A stretch of 64,000 nt of DNA from Paramoeba atlantica. Taxonomy: Eukaryota > Discosea. The DNA lies in the NCBI GenBank assembly GCA_977017575.1, contig CDRNVI010000030.1:558001-622000 (forward strand), written 5' to 3'. The notes below the pieces were generated by a model, which did no database searches, was not told where the DNA came from, and saw only the letters and a program-made list of their open reading frames with translations. The position numbers and the translations under genes were made by a program. This document shows, in pieces, positions 31,501-44,900 of this stretch (its first letter is position 1; each line of letters starts with the position of its first letter).

Positions 31501-34500
31501 CATCGTTTTTTGTAAGACCATCGTTTTTTGTAAGACCATCGTTTTTTGTAAGACCATCGTTTTTTGTAAGACCATCGTTTTTTGTAAGACCATCGTTTTT
31601 TGTAAGACCATCGTTTTTTGTAAGACCATCGTTTTTTGTAAGACCATCGTTTTTTGTAAGACCATCGTTTTTTGTAAGACCATCGTTTTTTGTAAGACCA
31701 TCGTTTTTTGTAAGACCATCGTTTTTTGTAAGACCATCGTTTTTGCTGCCTCTTCTAAAGTTATACCCAAGTCTGAAATACATGCTTCGCTTGGAGAAGG
31801 ACGTCTCGAATTAGATTTATTTCTCCATTGCACCAGGTCTCGATAGTTCGGAGAATGTCTCAGCATGTGTCCGGCAAGTTTGGCTCTCTGAACTTTGTGA
31901 ATAGCGGAAAATCGTGATGTATTTACTTAGAGAGAGTCTGTAGGATAAGTTTTTAAGACCATCGTTTTTTGTAAGACCATCGTTTTTTGTAAGACCATCG
32001 TTTTTTGTAAGACCATCGTTTTTTGTAAGACCATCGTTTTTTGTAAGACCATCGTTTTTTGTAAGACCATCGTTTTTTGTAAGACCATCGTTTTTTGTAA
32101 GACCATCGTTTTTGCTGCCTCTTCTAAAGTTATACCCAAGTCTGAAATACATGCTTCGCTTGGAGAAGGACGTCTCGAATTAGATTTATTTCTCCATTGC
32201 ACCAGGTCTCGATAGTTCGGAGAATGTCTCAGCATGTGTCCGGCAAGTTTGGCTCTCTGAACTTTGTGAATAGTGGAAAATCGTGATGTATTTACTTAGA
32301 GAGAGTCTGTAGGATAAGTTTTTAAGACCATCGTTTTTTGTAAGACCATCGTTTTTTGTAAGACCATCGTTTTTTGTAAGACCATCGTTTTTTGTAAGAC
32401 CATCGTTTTTTGTAAGACCATCGTTTTTTGTAAGACCATCGTTTTTTGTAAGACCATCGTTTTTTGTAAGACCATCGTTTTTTGTAAGACCATCGTTTTT
32501 TGTAAGACCATCGTTTTTTGTAAGACCATCGTTTTTTGTAAGACCATCGTTTTTTGTAAGACCATCGTTTTTTGTAAGACCATCGTTTTTTGTAAGACCA
32601 TCGTTTTTTGTAAGACCATCGTTTTTTGTAAGACCATCGTTTTTTGTAAGACCATCGTTTTTTGTAAGACCATCGTTTTTTGTAAGACCATCGTTTTTTG
32701 TAAGACCATCGTTTTTTGTAAGACCATCGTTTTTTGTAAGACCATCGTTTTTTGTAAGACCATCGTTTTTTGTAAGACCATCGTTTTTTGTAAGACCATC
32801 GTTTTTTGTAAGACCATCGTTTTTGCTGCCTCTTCTAAAGTTATACCCAAGTCTGAAATACATGCTTCGCTTGGAGAAGGACGTCTCGAATTAGATTTAT
32901 TTCTCCATTGCACCAGGTCTCGATAGTTCGGAGAATGTCTCAGCATGTGTCCGGCAAGTTTGGCTCTCTGAACTTTGTGAATAGCGGAAAATCGTGATGT
33001 ATTTACTTAGAGAGAGTCTGTAGGATAAGTTTTTAAGACCATCGTTTTTTGTAAGACCATCGTTTTTTGTAAGACCATCGTTTTTTGTAAGACCATCGTT
33101 TTTTGTAAGACCATCGTTTTTTGTAAGACCATCGTTTTTTGTAAGACCATTGTTTTTTGTAAGACCATCGTTTTTTGTAAGACCATCGTTTTTTGTAAGA
33201 CCATCGTTTTTTGTAAGACCATCGTTTTTTGTAAGACCATCGTTTTTTGTAAGACCATCGTTTTTTGTAAGACCATCGTTTTTTGTAAGACCATCGTTTT
33301 TTGTAAGACCATCGTTTTTTGTAAGACCATCGTTTTTTGTAAGACCATCGTTTTTTGTAAGACCATCGTTTTTTGTAAGACCATCGTTTTTTGTAAGACC
33401 ATCGTTTTTTGTAAGACCATCGTTTTTTGTAAGACCATCGTTTTTTGTAAGACCATCGTTTTTTGTAAGACCATCGTTTTTTGTAAGACCATCGTTTTTT
33501 GTAAGACCATCGTTTTTTGTAAGACCATCGTTTTTTGTAAGACCATCGTTTTTTGTAAGACCATCGTTTTTTGTAAGACCATCGTTTTTTGTAAGACCAT
33601 CGTTTTTTGTAAGACCATCGTTTTTTGTAAGACCATCGTTTTTTGTAAGACCATCGTTTTTTGTAAGACCATCGTTTTTTGTAAGACCATCGTTTTTTGT
33701 AAGACCATCGTTTTTTGTAAGACCATCGTTTTTTGTAAGACCATCGTTTTTTGTAAGACCATCGTTTTTTGTAAGACCATCGTTTTTTGTAAGACCATCG
33801 TTTTTTGTAAGACCATCGTTTTTTGTAAGACCATCGTTTCTTGTAAGACCATCGTTTTTTGTAAGACCATCGTTTTTTGTAAGACCATCGTTTTTTGTAA
33901 GACCATCGTTTTTGCTGCCTCTTCTAAAGTTATACCCAAGTCTGAAATACATGCTTCGCTTGGAGAAGGACGTCTCGAATTAGATTTATTTCTCCATTGC
34001 ACCAGGTCTCGATAGTTCGGAGAATGTCTCAGCATGTGTCCGGCAAGTTTGGCTCTCTGAACTTTGTGAATAGCGGAAAATCGTGATGTATTTACTTAGA
34101 GAGAGTCTGTAGGATAAGTTTTTAAGACCATCGTTTTTTGTAAGACCATCGTTTTTTGTAAGACCATCGTTTTTTGTAAGACCATCGTTTTTTGTAAGAC
34201 CATCGTTTTTTGTAAGACCATCGTTTTTTGTAAGACCATCGTTTTTTGTAAGACCATCGTTTTTTGTAAGACCATCGTTTTTTGTAAGACCATCGTTTTT
34301 GCTGCCTCTTCTAAAGTTATACCCAAGTCTGAAATACATGCTTCGCTTGGAGAAGGACGTCTCGAATTAGATTTATTTCTCCATTGCACCAGGTCTCGAT
34401 AGTTCGGAGAATGTCTCAGCATGTGTCCGGCAAGTTTGGCTCTCTGAACTTTGTGAATAGTGGAAAATCGTGATGTATTTACTTAGAGAGAGTCTGTAGG

Positions 34501-37500
34501 ATAAGTTTTTAAGACCATCGTTTTTTGTAAGACCATCGTTTTTTGTAAGACCATCGTTTTTTGTAAGACCATCGTTTTTTGTAAGACCATCGTTTTTTGT
34601 AAGACCATCGTTTTTTGTAAGACCATCGTTTCTTGTAAGACCATCGTTTTTTGTAAGACCATCGTTTTTTGTAAGACCATCGTTTTTTGTAAGACCATCG
34701 TTTTTTGTAAGACCATCGTTTTTTGTAAGACCATCGTTTTTTGTAAGACCATCGTTTTTTGTAAGACCATCGTTTTTTGTAAGACCATCGTTTTTTGTAA
34801 GACCATCGTTTTTTGTAAGACCATCGTTTTTTGTAAGACCATCGTTTTTTGTAAGACCATCGTTTTTTGTAAGACCATCGTTTTTTGTAAGACCATCGTT
34901 TTTTGTAAGACCATCGTTTTTTGTAAGACCATCGTTTTTTGTAAGACCATCGTTTTTTGTAAGACCATCGTTTTTTGTAAGACCATCGTTTTTTGTAAGA
35001 CCATCGTTTTTTGTAAGACCATCGTTTTTTGTAAGACCATCGTTTTTTGTAAGACCATCGTTTTTTGTAAGACCATCGTTTTTTGTAAGACCATCGTTTT
35101 TTGTAAGACCATCGTTTTTTGTAAGACCATCGTTTTTTGTAAGACCATCGTTTTTTGTAAGACCATCGTTTTTTGTAAGACCATCGTTTTTGCTGCCTCT
35201 TCTAAAGTTATACCCAAGTCTGAAATACATGCTTCGCTTGGAGAAGGACGTCTCGAATTAGATTTATTTCTCCATTGCACCAGGTCTCGATAGTTCGGAG
35301 AATGTCTCAGCATGTGTCCGGCAAGTTTGGCTCTCTGAACTTTGTGAATAGCGGAAAATCGTGATGTATTTACTTAGAGAGAGTCTGTAGGATAAGTTTT
35401 TAAGACCATCGTTTTTTGTAAGACCATCGTTTTTTGTAAGACCATCGTTTTTTGTAAGACCATCGTTTTTTGTAAGACCATCGTTTTTTGTAAGACCATC
35501 GTTTTTTGTAAGACCATCGTTTTTTGTAAGACCATCGTTTTTTGTAAGACCATTGTTTTTTGTAAGACGATCGTTTTTTGTAAGACCATCGTTTTTTGTA
35601 AGACCATCGTTTTTTGTAAGACCATCGTTTTTTGTAAGACCATCGTTTTTTGTAAGACCATCGTTTTTTGTAAGACCATCGTTTTTTGTAAGACCATCGT
35701 TTTTTGTAAGACCATCGTTTTTTGTAAGACCATCGTTTTTTGTAAGACCATCGTTTTTTGTAAGACCATCGTTTTTTGTAAGACCATCGTTTTTTGTAAG
35801 ACCATCGTTTTTTGTAAGACCATCGTTTTTTGTAAGACCATCGTTTTTTGTAAGACCATCGTTTTTTGTAAGACCATCGTTTTTTGTAAGACCATCGTTT
35901 TTTGTAAGACCATCGTTTTTTGTAAGACCATCGTTTTTGCTGCCTCTTCTAAAGTTATACCCAAGTCTGAAATACATGCTTCGCTTGGAGAAGGACGTCT
36001 CGAATTAGATTTATTTCTCCATTGCACCAGGTCTCGATAGTTCGGAGAATGTCTCAGCATGTGTCCGGCAAGTTTGGCTCTCTGAACTTTGTGAATAGTG
36101 GAAAATCGTGATGTATTTACTTAGAGAGAGTCTGTAGGATAAGTTTTTAAGACCATCGTTTTTTGTAAGACCATCGTTTTTTGTAAGACCATCGTTTTTT
36201 GTAAGACCATCGTTTTTTGTAAGACCATCGTTTTTTGTAAGACCATCGTTTTTTGTAAGACCATCGTTTTTTGTAAGACCATCGTTTTTTGTAAGACCAT
36301 CGTTTTTTGTAAGACCATCGTTTTTTGTAAGACCATCGTTTTTTGTAAGACCATCGTTTTTTGTAAGACCATCGTTTTTTGTAAGACCATCGTTTTTTGT
36401 AAGACCATCGTTTTTTGTAAGACCATCGTTTTTTGTAAGACCATCGTTTTTGCTGCCTCTTCTAAAGTTATCCCCAAGTCTGAAATACATGCTTCGCTTG
36501 GAGAAGGACGTCTCGAATTAGATTTATTTCTCCATTGCACCAGGTCTCGATAGTTCGGAGAATGTCTCAGCATGTGTCCGGCAAGTTTGGCTCTCTGAAC
36601 TTTGTGAATAGCGGAAAATCGTGATGTATTTACTTAGAGAGAGTCTGTAGGATAAGTTTTTAAGACCATCGTTTTTTGTAAGACCATCGTTTTTTGTAAG
36701 ACCATCGTTTTTTGTAAGACCATCGTTTTTTGTAAGACCATCGTTTTTTGTAAGACCATCGTTTTTTGTAAGACCATCGTTTTTTGTAAGACCATCGTTT
36801 TTTGTAAGACCATCGTTTTTTGTAAGACCATCGTTTTTGCTGCCTCTTCTAAAGTTATACCCAAGTCTGAAATACATGCTTCGCTTGGAGAAGGACGTCT
36901 CGAATTAGATTTATTTCTCCATTGCACCAGGTCTCGATAGTTCGGAGAATGTCTCAGCATGTGTCCGGCAAGTTTGGCTCTCTGAACTTTGTGAATAGTG
37001 GAAAATCGTGATGTATTTACTTAGAGAGAGTCTGTAGGATAAGTTTTTAAGACCATCGTTTTTTGTAAGACCATCGTTTTTTGTAAGACCATCGTTTTTT
37101 GTAAGACCATCGTTTTTTGTAAGACCATCGTTTTTTGTAAGACCATCGTTTTTTGTAAGACCATCGTTTTTTGTAAGACCATCGTTTTTTGTAAGACCAT
37201 CGTTTTTTGTAAGACCATCGTTTTTTGTAAGACCGTCGTTTTTTGTAAGACCATCGTTTTTTGTAAGACCATCGTTTTTTGTAAGACCATCGTTTTTTGT
37301 AAGACCATCGTTTTTTGTAAGACCATCGTTTTTTGCAAGACCATCGTTTTTTGTAAGACCATCGTTTTTTGTAAGACCATCGTTTTTTGTAAGACCATCG
37401 TTTTTTGTAAGACCATCGTTTTTTGTAAGACCATCGTTTTTGCTGCCTCTTCTAAAGTTATACCCAAGTCTGAAATACATGCTTCGCTTGGAGAAGGACG

Positions 37501-40500
37501 TCTCGAATTAGATTTATTTCTCCATTGCACCAGGTCTCGATAGTTCGGAGAATGTCTCAGCATGTGTCCGGCAAGTTTGGTTCTCTGAACTTTGTGAATA
37601 GCGGAAAATCGTGATGTATTTACTTAGAGAGAGTCTGTAGGATAAGTTTTTAAGACCATCGTTTTTTGTAAGACCATCGTTTTTTGTAAGACCATCGTTT
37701 TTTGTAAGACCATCGTTTTTTGTAAGACCATCGTTTTTTGTAAGACCATCGTTTTTTGTAAGACCATCGTTTTTTGTAAGACCATCGTTTTTTGTAAGAC
37801 CATCGTTTTTTGTAAGACCATCGTTTTTTGTAAGACCATCGTTTTTTGTAAGACCATCGTTTTTTGTAAGACCATCGTTTTTTGCAAGACCATCGTTTTT
37901 TGTAAGACCATCGTTTTTTGTAAGACCATCGTTTTTTGTAAGACCATCGTTTTTTGTAAGACCATCGTTTTTTGTAAGACCATCGTTTTTTGTAAGACCA
38001 TCGTTTTTTGTAAGACCATCGTTTTTTGTAAGACCATCGTTTTTTGTAAGACCATCGTTTTTTGTAAGACCATCGTTTTTTGTAAGACCATCGTTTTTGC
38101 TGCCTCTTCTAAAGTTATACCCAAGTCTGAAATACATGCTTCGCTTGGAGAAGGACGTCTCGAATTAGATTTATTTCTCCATTGCACCAGGTCTCGATAG
38201 TTCGGAGAATGTCTCAGCATGTGTCCGGCAAGTTTGGCTCTCTGAACTTTGTGAATAGTGGAAAATCGTGATGTATTTACTTAGAGAGAGTCTGTAGGAT
38301 AAGTTTTTAAGACCATCGTTTTTTGTAAGACCATCGTTTTTTGTAAGACCATCGTTTTTTGTAAGACCATCGTTTTTTGTAAGACCATCGTTTTTTGTAA
38401 GACCATCGTTTTTTGTAAGACCATCGTTTTTTGTAAGACCATCGTTTTTTGTAAGACCATCGTTTTTTGTAAGACCATCGTTTTTTGTAAGACCATCGTT
38501 TTTTGTAAGACCATCGTTTTTTGTAAGACCATCGTTTTTTGTAAGACCATCGTTTTTTGTAAGACCATCGTTTTTGCTGCCTCTTCTAAAGTTATACCCA
38601 AGTCTGAAATACATGCTTCGCTTGGAGAAGGACGTCTCGAATTAGATTTATTTCTCCATTGCACCAGCTCTCGATAGTTCGGAGAATGTCTCAGCATGTG
38701 TCCGGCAAGTTTGGCTCTCTGAACTTTGTGAATAGTGGAAAATCGTGATGTATTTACTTAGAGAGAGTCTGTAGGATAAGTTTTTAAGACCATCGTTTTT
38801 TGTAAGACCATCGTTTTTTGTAAGACCATCGTTTTTTGTAAGACCATCGTTTTTTGTAAGACCATCGTTTTTTGTAAGACCATCGTTTTTTGTAAGACCA
38901 TCGTTTTTTGTAAGACCATCGTTTTTTGTAAGACCATCGTTTTTTGTAAGACCATCGTTTTTTGTAAGACCATCGTTTTTTGTAAGACCATCGTTTTTTG
39001 TAAGACCATCGTTTTTTGTAAGACCATCGTTTTTTGTAAGACCATCGTTTTTTGCAAGACCATCGTTTTTTGTAAGACCATCGTTTTTTGTAAGACCATC
39101 GTTTTTTGTAAGACCATCGTTTTTTGTAAGACCATCGTTTTTTGTAAGACCATCGTTTTTGCTGCCTCTTCTAAAGTTATACCCAAGTCTGAAATACATG
39201 CTTCGCTTGGAGAAGGACGTCTCGAATTAGATTTATTTCTCCATTGCACCAGGTCTCGATAGTTCGGAGAATGTCTCAGCATGTGTCCGGCAAGTTTGGT
39301 TCTCTGAACTTTGTGAATAGCGGAAAATCGTGATGTATTTACTTAGAGAGAGTCTGTAGGATAAGTTTTTAAGACCATCGTTTTTTGTAAGACCATCGTT
39401 TTTTGTAAGACCATCGTTTTTTGTAAGACCATCGTTTTTTGTAAGACCATCGTTTTTTGTAAGACCATCGTTTTTTGTAAGACCATCGTTTTTTGTAAGA
39501 CCATCGTTTTTTGTAAGACCATCGTTTTTTGTAAGACCATCGTTTTTTGTAAGACCATCGTTTTTTGTAAGACCATCGTTTTTTGTAAGACCATCGTTTT
39601 TTGTAAGACCATCGTTTTTTGTAAGACCATCGTTTTTTGTAAGACCATCGTTTTTTGTAAGACCATCGTTTTTTGTAAGACCATCGTTTTTTGCAAGACC
39701 ATCGTTTTTTGTAAGACTATCGTTTTTTGTAAGACCATCGTTTTTTGTAAGACCATCGTTTTTTGTAAGACCATCGTTTTTTGTAAGACCATCGTTTTTT
39801 GTAAGACCATCGTTTTTTGTAAGACCATCGTTTTTTGTAAGACCATCGTTTTTTGTAAGACCATCGTTTTTTGTAAGACCATCGTTTTTTGTAAGACCAT
39901 CGTTTTTTGTAAGACCATCGTTTTTGCTGCCTCTTCTAAAGTTATACCCAAGTCTGAAATACATGCTTCGCTTGGAGAAGGACGTCTCGAATTAGATTTA
40001 TTTCCCCATTGCACCAGGTCTCGATAGTTCGGAGAATGTCTCAGCATGTGTCCGGCAAGTTTGGCTCTCTGAACTTTGTGAATAGTGGAAAATCGTGATG
40101 TATTTACTTAGAGAGAGTCTGTAGGATAAGTTTTTAAGACCATCGTTTTTTGTAAGACCATCGTTTTTTGTAAGACCATCGTTTTTTGTAAGACCATCGT
40201 TTTTTGTAAGACCATCGTTTTTTGTAAGACCATCGTTTTTTGTAAGACCATCGTTTTTTGTAAGACCATCGTTTTTTGTAAGACCATCGTTTTTTGTAAG
40301 ACCATCGTTTTTTGTAAGACCATCGTTTTTTGTAAGACCATCGTTTTTTGTAAGACCATCGTTTTTTGTAAGACCATCGTTTTTTGTAAGACCATCGTTT
40401 TTTGTAAGACCATCGTTTTTTGTAAGACCATCGTTTTTTGTAAGACCATCGTTTTTTGTAAGACCATCGTTTTTTGTAAGACCATCGTTTTTTGTAAGAC

Positions 40501-40510
40501 CATCGTTTTT
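28553..40510. repeat. Nested satellite: 18-mer blocks and 210-bp LINE-B spacers
   Basis: Twenty blocks of AAGACCATCGTTTTTTGT alternate with nineteen 210-bp spacers. Each block is 18n minus 3 bp long, with n = 15, 31, 7, 34, 8, 25, 9, 28, 49, 10, 38, 30, 17, 10, 22, 25, 15, 21, 31 and 21 (446 monomers). Spacers start GCTGCCTCTTCTAAAGTTAT and end GGATAAGTTTTT; they are antisense LINE-B coding for the segment with AGHMLRHSPNYRDLVQW and SPSEACISDLGITLEEA. No spacer or monomer shows an indel. Spacers carry a T/C marker (GAATAGTGG or GAATAGCGG). Later spacers share GGTTCTCTG (37579, 39297) and CCAGCTCTCG (38666, 40601), which implies duplication of a three-block segment. Long open frames on both strands follow from the repeat period. 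Confidence 0.95.
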
Positions 40511-41254
40511 GCTGCCTCTTCTAAAGTTATACCCAAGTCTGAAATACATGCTTCGCTTGGAGAAGGACGTCTCGAATTAGATTTATTTCTCCATTGCACC
40601 AGCTCTCGATAGTTCGGAGAATGTCTCAGCATGTGTCCGGCAAGTTTGGCTCTCTGAACTTTGTGAATAGTGGAAAATCGTGATGTATTTACTTAGAGAG
40701 AGTCTGTAGGATAACAAAAACCATACTCGTCCAATTTGTTGCACTGAGATGCAATTCTTCTCATCGTATTAATTTCGTCATCAATCGAACACAACATTTT
40801 TTGAGAAATGTGCAATGCGCCTGAACCGAAGTTCAGAATAGGGTATATAAGCACGTCGTATAGTCTGAGTTTAATATGAGAGCTTAAAGATGAAATCCAT
40901 ATTCCTCGCATGCTGGCAAATGAGGTACAAGCAAGTTTCAAACGATCTTTGTTTGTAGATGATGTTTCATTGTCTTGAAGATGCCCTAGATGTCGATACG
41001 AATCTACTCTAGGTGCCGTTTCCAGTTCTTTTGTCTGGAGATTCTTATTTGAGCCGGCAACCTTACCGAAAGAGATAAGGTTTGTGTATGCGTTTTTTGT
41101 AACACCTACAGCTATCTTTAGGTTCGCCAAGGAAGCATCCTGTGACGTTTCGTCAATCATTTCCTGGAGACCTTCCTTTGTATCACTGAACAATGCAATG
41201 TCATCTGCAAGATCAATATCAGAAATTCGTTTTTCCTGTAGGTTCCGTTTTCTT
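40511..41254 (-). pseudogene. LINE-B copy 2, RT part right of the array
   Basis: After the last array block LINE-B resumes. The final spacer-like segment leads through GGATAACAAAAACCATACTC, the state found in unit 1. Minus-strand landmarks are DIDLADDIALFSDTKEG, VGVTKNAYTNLISFGKVAG, DSYRHLGHLQDNETSS and KLDEYGFCYPTDSL. It ends at the SINE target duplication 41244-41254. Confidence 0.87.
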
Positions 41255-41870
41255 TTCCAAAAAATCCAAGTCATTCCGGATTGCTCCGGATGGTCACTGG
41301 CAAGCCAGACCCTTCACAGACAGATTTGGAAGTTCCGAGGCCGACGTCCTCTACCAGTTTCCGCTTGTCCAAGGCGGCACCAACGTGCTGTTGCCAACAC
41401 GATGCGTCGACGAACGCAATATTCCTGGCGGCCTCACTCTAAGAGGCTGGGTGGAGAACCGACTAGGCCCAGTACTCGGAGGACCGTCCCAGACCCTCCC
41501 CTCAGGGAACCAGCTCCCTTACCCGGCTCACACCTCTTGGGTAAGCCGTGTTGGCGTACAATTCGTCGACGCAGCGTGTTGGCAACAGCACGTTGGTGCC
41601 GCCTTGGGCAAGCGGAAACTGGTAGAGGACGTCGGTCTCGGAACTTCCAAATCTGTCTGTGAAGGGTCTGGCTTGCCAGTGACCATCCGGAGCAATCCGG
41701 AATGATTTGGATTTTTTTTTTGGAGTACTGGGCCTAGTCGGTTCTCTACCCAGCCTCTTAGAGTGAGGCCGCCGGGAATATTGCGATGAGCGGGTTTAAA
41801 CGCTCCGTCTGAGCACCATGTGCTTCAAACCTTGAATTCTTGCCACTCCGCCACCTCCGCTTGGTGGCGC
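41255..41870 (-). mobile_element. SINE with nested SINE, partly deleted
   Basis: The outer antisense SINE lies between TCCGTTTTCTT copies at 41244-41254 and 41871-41881. The nested sense SINE occupies 41416-41722, and its right target duplication is kept at 41723-41735. A deletion joins GTCGACGAAC of the outer SINE to GCAATATTCC of the inner one, which removes about 139 bp relative to 11983-12737, including the left target duplication. Confidence 0.87.
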
Positions 41871-41926
41871 TCCGTTTTCTTGTCCCGCTTGAACTCCATC
41901 GTTTTTTGTAATCTAATTATAAAAAC

Positions 41927-44900
41927 ATGGCGGATGCTTCCGGCACGTGTAAGGGGACAGAGGTTTTTGAAACCCTTACACGGACCAAGCGTGGTCGGGG
42001 GGTCATCTTTCGTTCACCCGAGCGAGAGGGGCCTGCTAAACTCCTCCAGAGAGCGGTGCGGGCGCTCTGTAAGTTTGTCCGCGTTGGGGCTCATCTTCGC
42101 GTCGCGTGGAGACACGACAACTGCTGCGACACTTTGTTTGTTTGGGAGGGCGAGGTCGTGTGTGAGGGGCCGGCTTATCTGAAAAGCGTAGGCTGGCATA
42201 CTCAGGGGGGATCCTCGGTAACTCGAGGTGAACCTTTGTCCGGTACATTTCGTGTTCGGTACGTGGCGAGGCCGCACACGACTCTCCCCTTTCCCCCCTT
42301 ACTGAATACAGGTGTCGTGCTCTGCGCGGTGCAGGTGAGTAACCCGGCAAAGGCGAAACGAAGGAGCTCCCGTCACCGCCCTCGGTCACACTGGGCGTCG
42401 CGTGGTACACACGCCCAACGAGATTCGGAGAACCTCAAAGGTTCCGCTGTGAAGGAGAACACCACCGTTGCAACGCTTAACGTTACGACGTTAAAACTCG
42501 AGGGGGAAGATGAATTCTCTCTTCGAAGATACACCCGTTTGAACGAGGTGCTTGCTTTCATGCAGGTAAGGGGGGTTGTTGTCATGTGCCTTCAGGAGAC
42601 CAGGTACAATTTCTCGAAGGAAGGACATGAGGATGGAATCCTCTACAGGCAGGTTGAAAACCTAGGGGAGAGGTTTCACCTGTATTTGCAGTCGGCCGCC
42701 GCACGCGATTCATATAATGGCGTGGCCATAGTGAGCCGGCATGCGTTTCGGAAGGTTTGGATGGTGAGCAACAGGGTGATGGGAGCTGTCTATCCCCTGG
42801 AGGAGGGGACCGGCACTTTGTTCAATGTCTATGCCCCAATACGGGACTCCTCAGAAGCCGTTCATGCGGCATTTCTGGGTGACTTGGACAAGGCGTGTCG
42901 TGAGGTCAAGGCTGAACGGAAACGAAGACCTTTATTGGTCATGGGGGATTTCAATGCACCGATAACGCTCGTGACGAATCCGAGCATGGATCCCCCAGCG
43001 GTCTCTCAGCTGAAAGGCCTCTTGTGCCCCATTGGCTGTAAGTCAGCACACACCCTCTGCCCGAGCAAGAGGAAATGGACATGTGAGCTGCCGGGCAGGA
43101 GGGCGGAGACAAAGGACCGTCGCAACGTAGGAACAGAGAAGGTGGGGCAGAAGGGGGAAGAAGGAAAGGTGGAAATGGGAAGGAAAGGATCAGAGCCAGA
43201 GGGGACGGATAACAACGGTATGGTGAAGAGGGGAAGGGAAGGAGAGGAAAATGGGGACAAGGCCTGCGAGTACATGCACGTAAAAGGGGAGGTCGGCAAA
43301 AAGGGAGGTAGCAAAAGGCGTGGGGACAACAAGGTGCGGAGACAGCTTGACCACATCATGGTCAGTGAGCGCTTTGCCTCCAGCATTAGGAGGCACAAAG
43401 TACTCAAGGCGCCAGTGCCTACAGTACACTGCGTCGTTATGGCGGATGTGAAAATCAAGTGGCGCTCTAAAGGTACAGGTGGGCAAAGCAAGGTACCCTG
43501 GCCAAGACTTGGAGATGAAGAGAAGAAGGCATCCTTCCAGCAAGCAGTGTGGGAAATGGCGAAGAAAGAGGAAGAGATCACATGGGAATACTTATCGGAA
43601 AATATGGTACACACAGCGCAAAGACTCTCAAAAAAGGACCGAACCCCAAAAACGACCAACGCTCCTACAGGGACAGAAAACACACCACCGGGTACAGAAA
43701 CACCGCGCATCTCAGGGTTTCGCGACTTATTTCTTCAGAGTCGAAAACCGGACCACTTCAAGGAAGTGCTAAAAGAGCACGGAGAAGAAATTGAGGCGCA
43801 GATTGGGCAGGAATGCGCCGAAATTGAAGCAGGTCTGCGGCGAAACCGTTCTAATCCGTGGCGTACGCTACGTAGAATTTGCGGTTTGTACAGGGAGACT
43901 CTTTGCATCGAGACCTCGTCGACAAGGGAAACTCTTAACATTGTTAAAGATTTCTTTGCTCGTATGGGGTCCGATGATCGCGGAGATAAAGATATAAAAT
44001 TTGACAAAGTAGTCAGCCCGAAAGTACCAATCAACGATGAAAGTTTCACTGTAGAAGAGCTCGAGGGCGGCATCAGTAGACTAGCGCGCAACAAGGCACA
44101 TGGAATAGACCAAATTCCGGAGCAGGCACTCAGAATGATCACAGAACATGCTGAGCTGAGAAAATCCTTATTACATATTATAAACGAGGTTCATCGAACA
44201 GGGGTTTCGCCTGCGTCCTGGAAAATTGTCCTTCAGGTGCCTATTCCAAAAAAAGGCGACCTGACACAAATAGCGAATTGGCGGCCAATCTGTCTCGTGA
44301 ACAGTGCGGTTAAATTGATGAATGCAATGATCCTGAAAAGAATCAGACCATCCATCGAGCCGCTCCTTCGCGACAGTCAATTTGGTTTTCGGCCAGAAAG
44401 GTCCACGGCAGGGGCGCAAATCATTTTGAATGATGCAAGAGTTCGTGCGACCAGGGGCAAGAAAGGCATTGCAGTGGCATTCATGGACTTCGCAAAAGCA
44501 TTTCCCTCGGTATCGTTTCATGCCATCCGTGCTGCATTGAATGCCTTTCATGTCGGACCCGCGCTTACTAGGATGGTAATGTCCTTGTACTCGAATTTAA
44601 AAGGAATAGTCCGCACACCATACGGAAATACGGATTCTTTTCCCATTGAAACAGGAATTCTTCAAGGGGACGTGCTTGCTCCTTATCTCTTTGTGCTTGT
44701 AATCGATAGGATTCTCAACAAAGCACTCGATAACAAGCCGCTCGGGATTCTTCTAAGGAGCAGCGGGACGAAAAGCAGGGGAATTCAAGAATTTAGACTA
44801 AAAGACATCGACTACGCAGACGACATAGCACTTTTAGCTTCCACGAAACATGAAATATCGCAAATGATCGAAGCTACGGCAAATGAGGCAAAACCAGCTA

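Noticed and set aside
28553-40510. CRISPR array
   Set aside because: The short repeats are directly adjacent without unique spacers, and the 210-bp segments are copies of each other. The context is eukaryotic LINE DNA.
28553-40510. Telomeric repeat array
   Set aside because: The 18-mer does not resemble known telomere repeats, it lies inside a LINE, and the flanks return to LINE-B on both sides.
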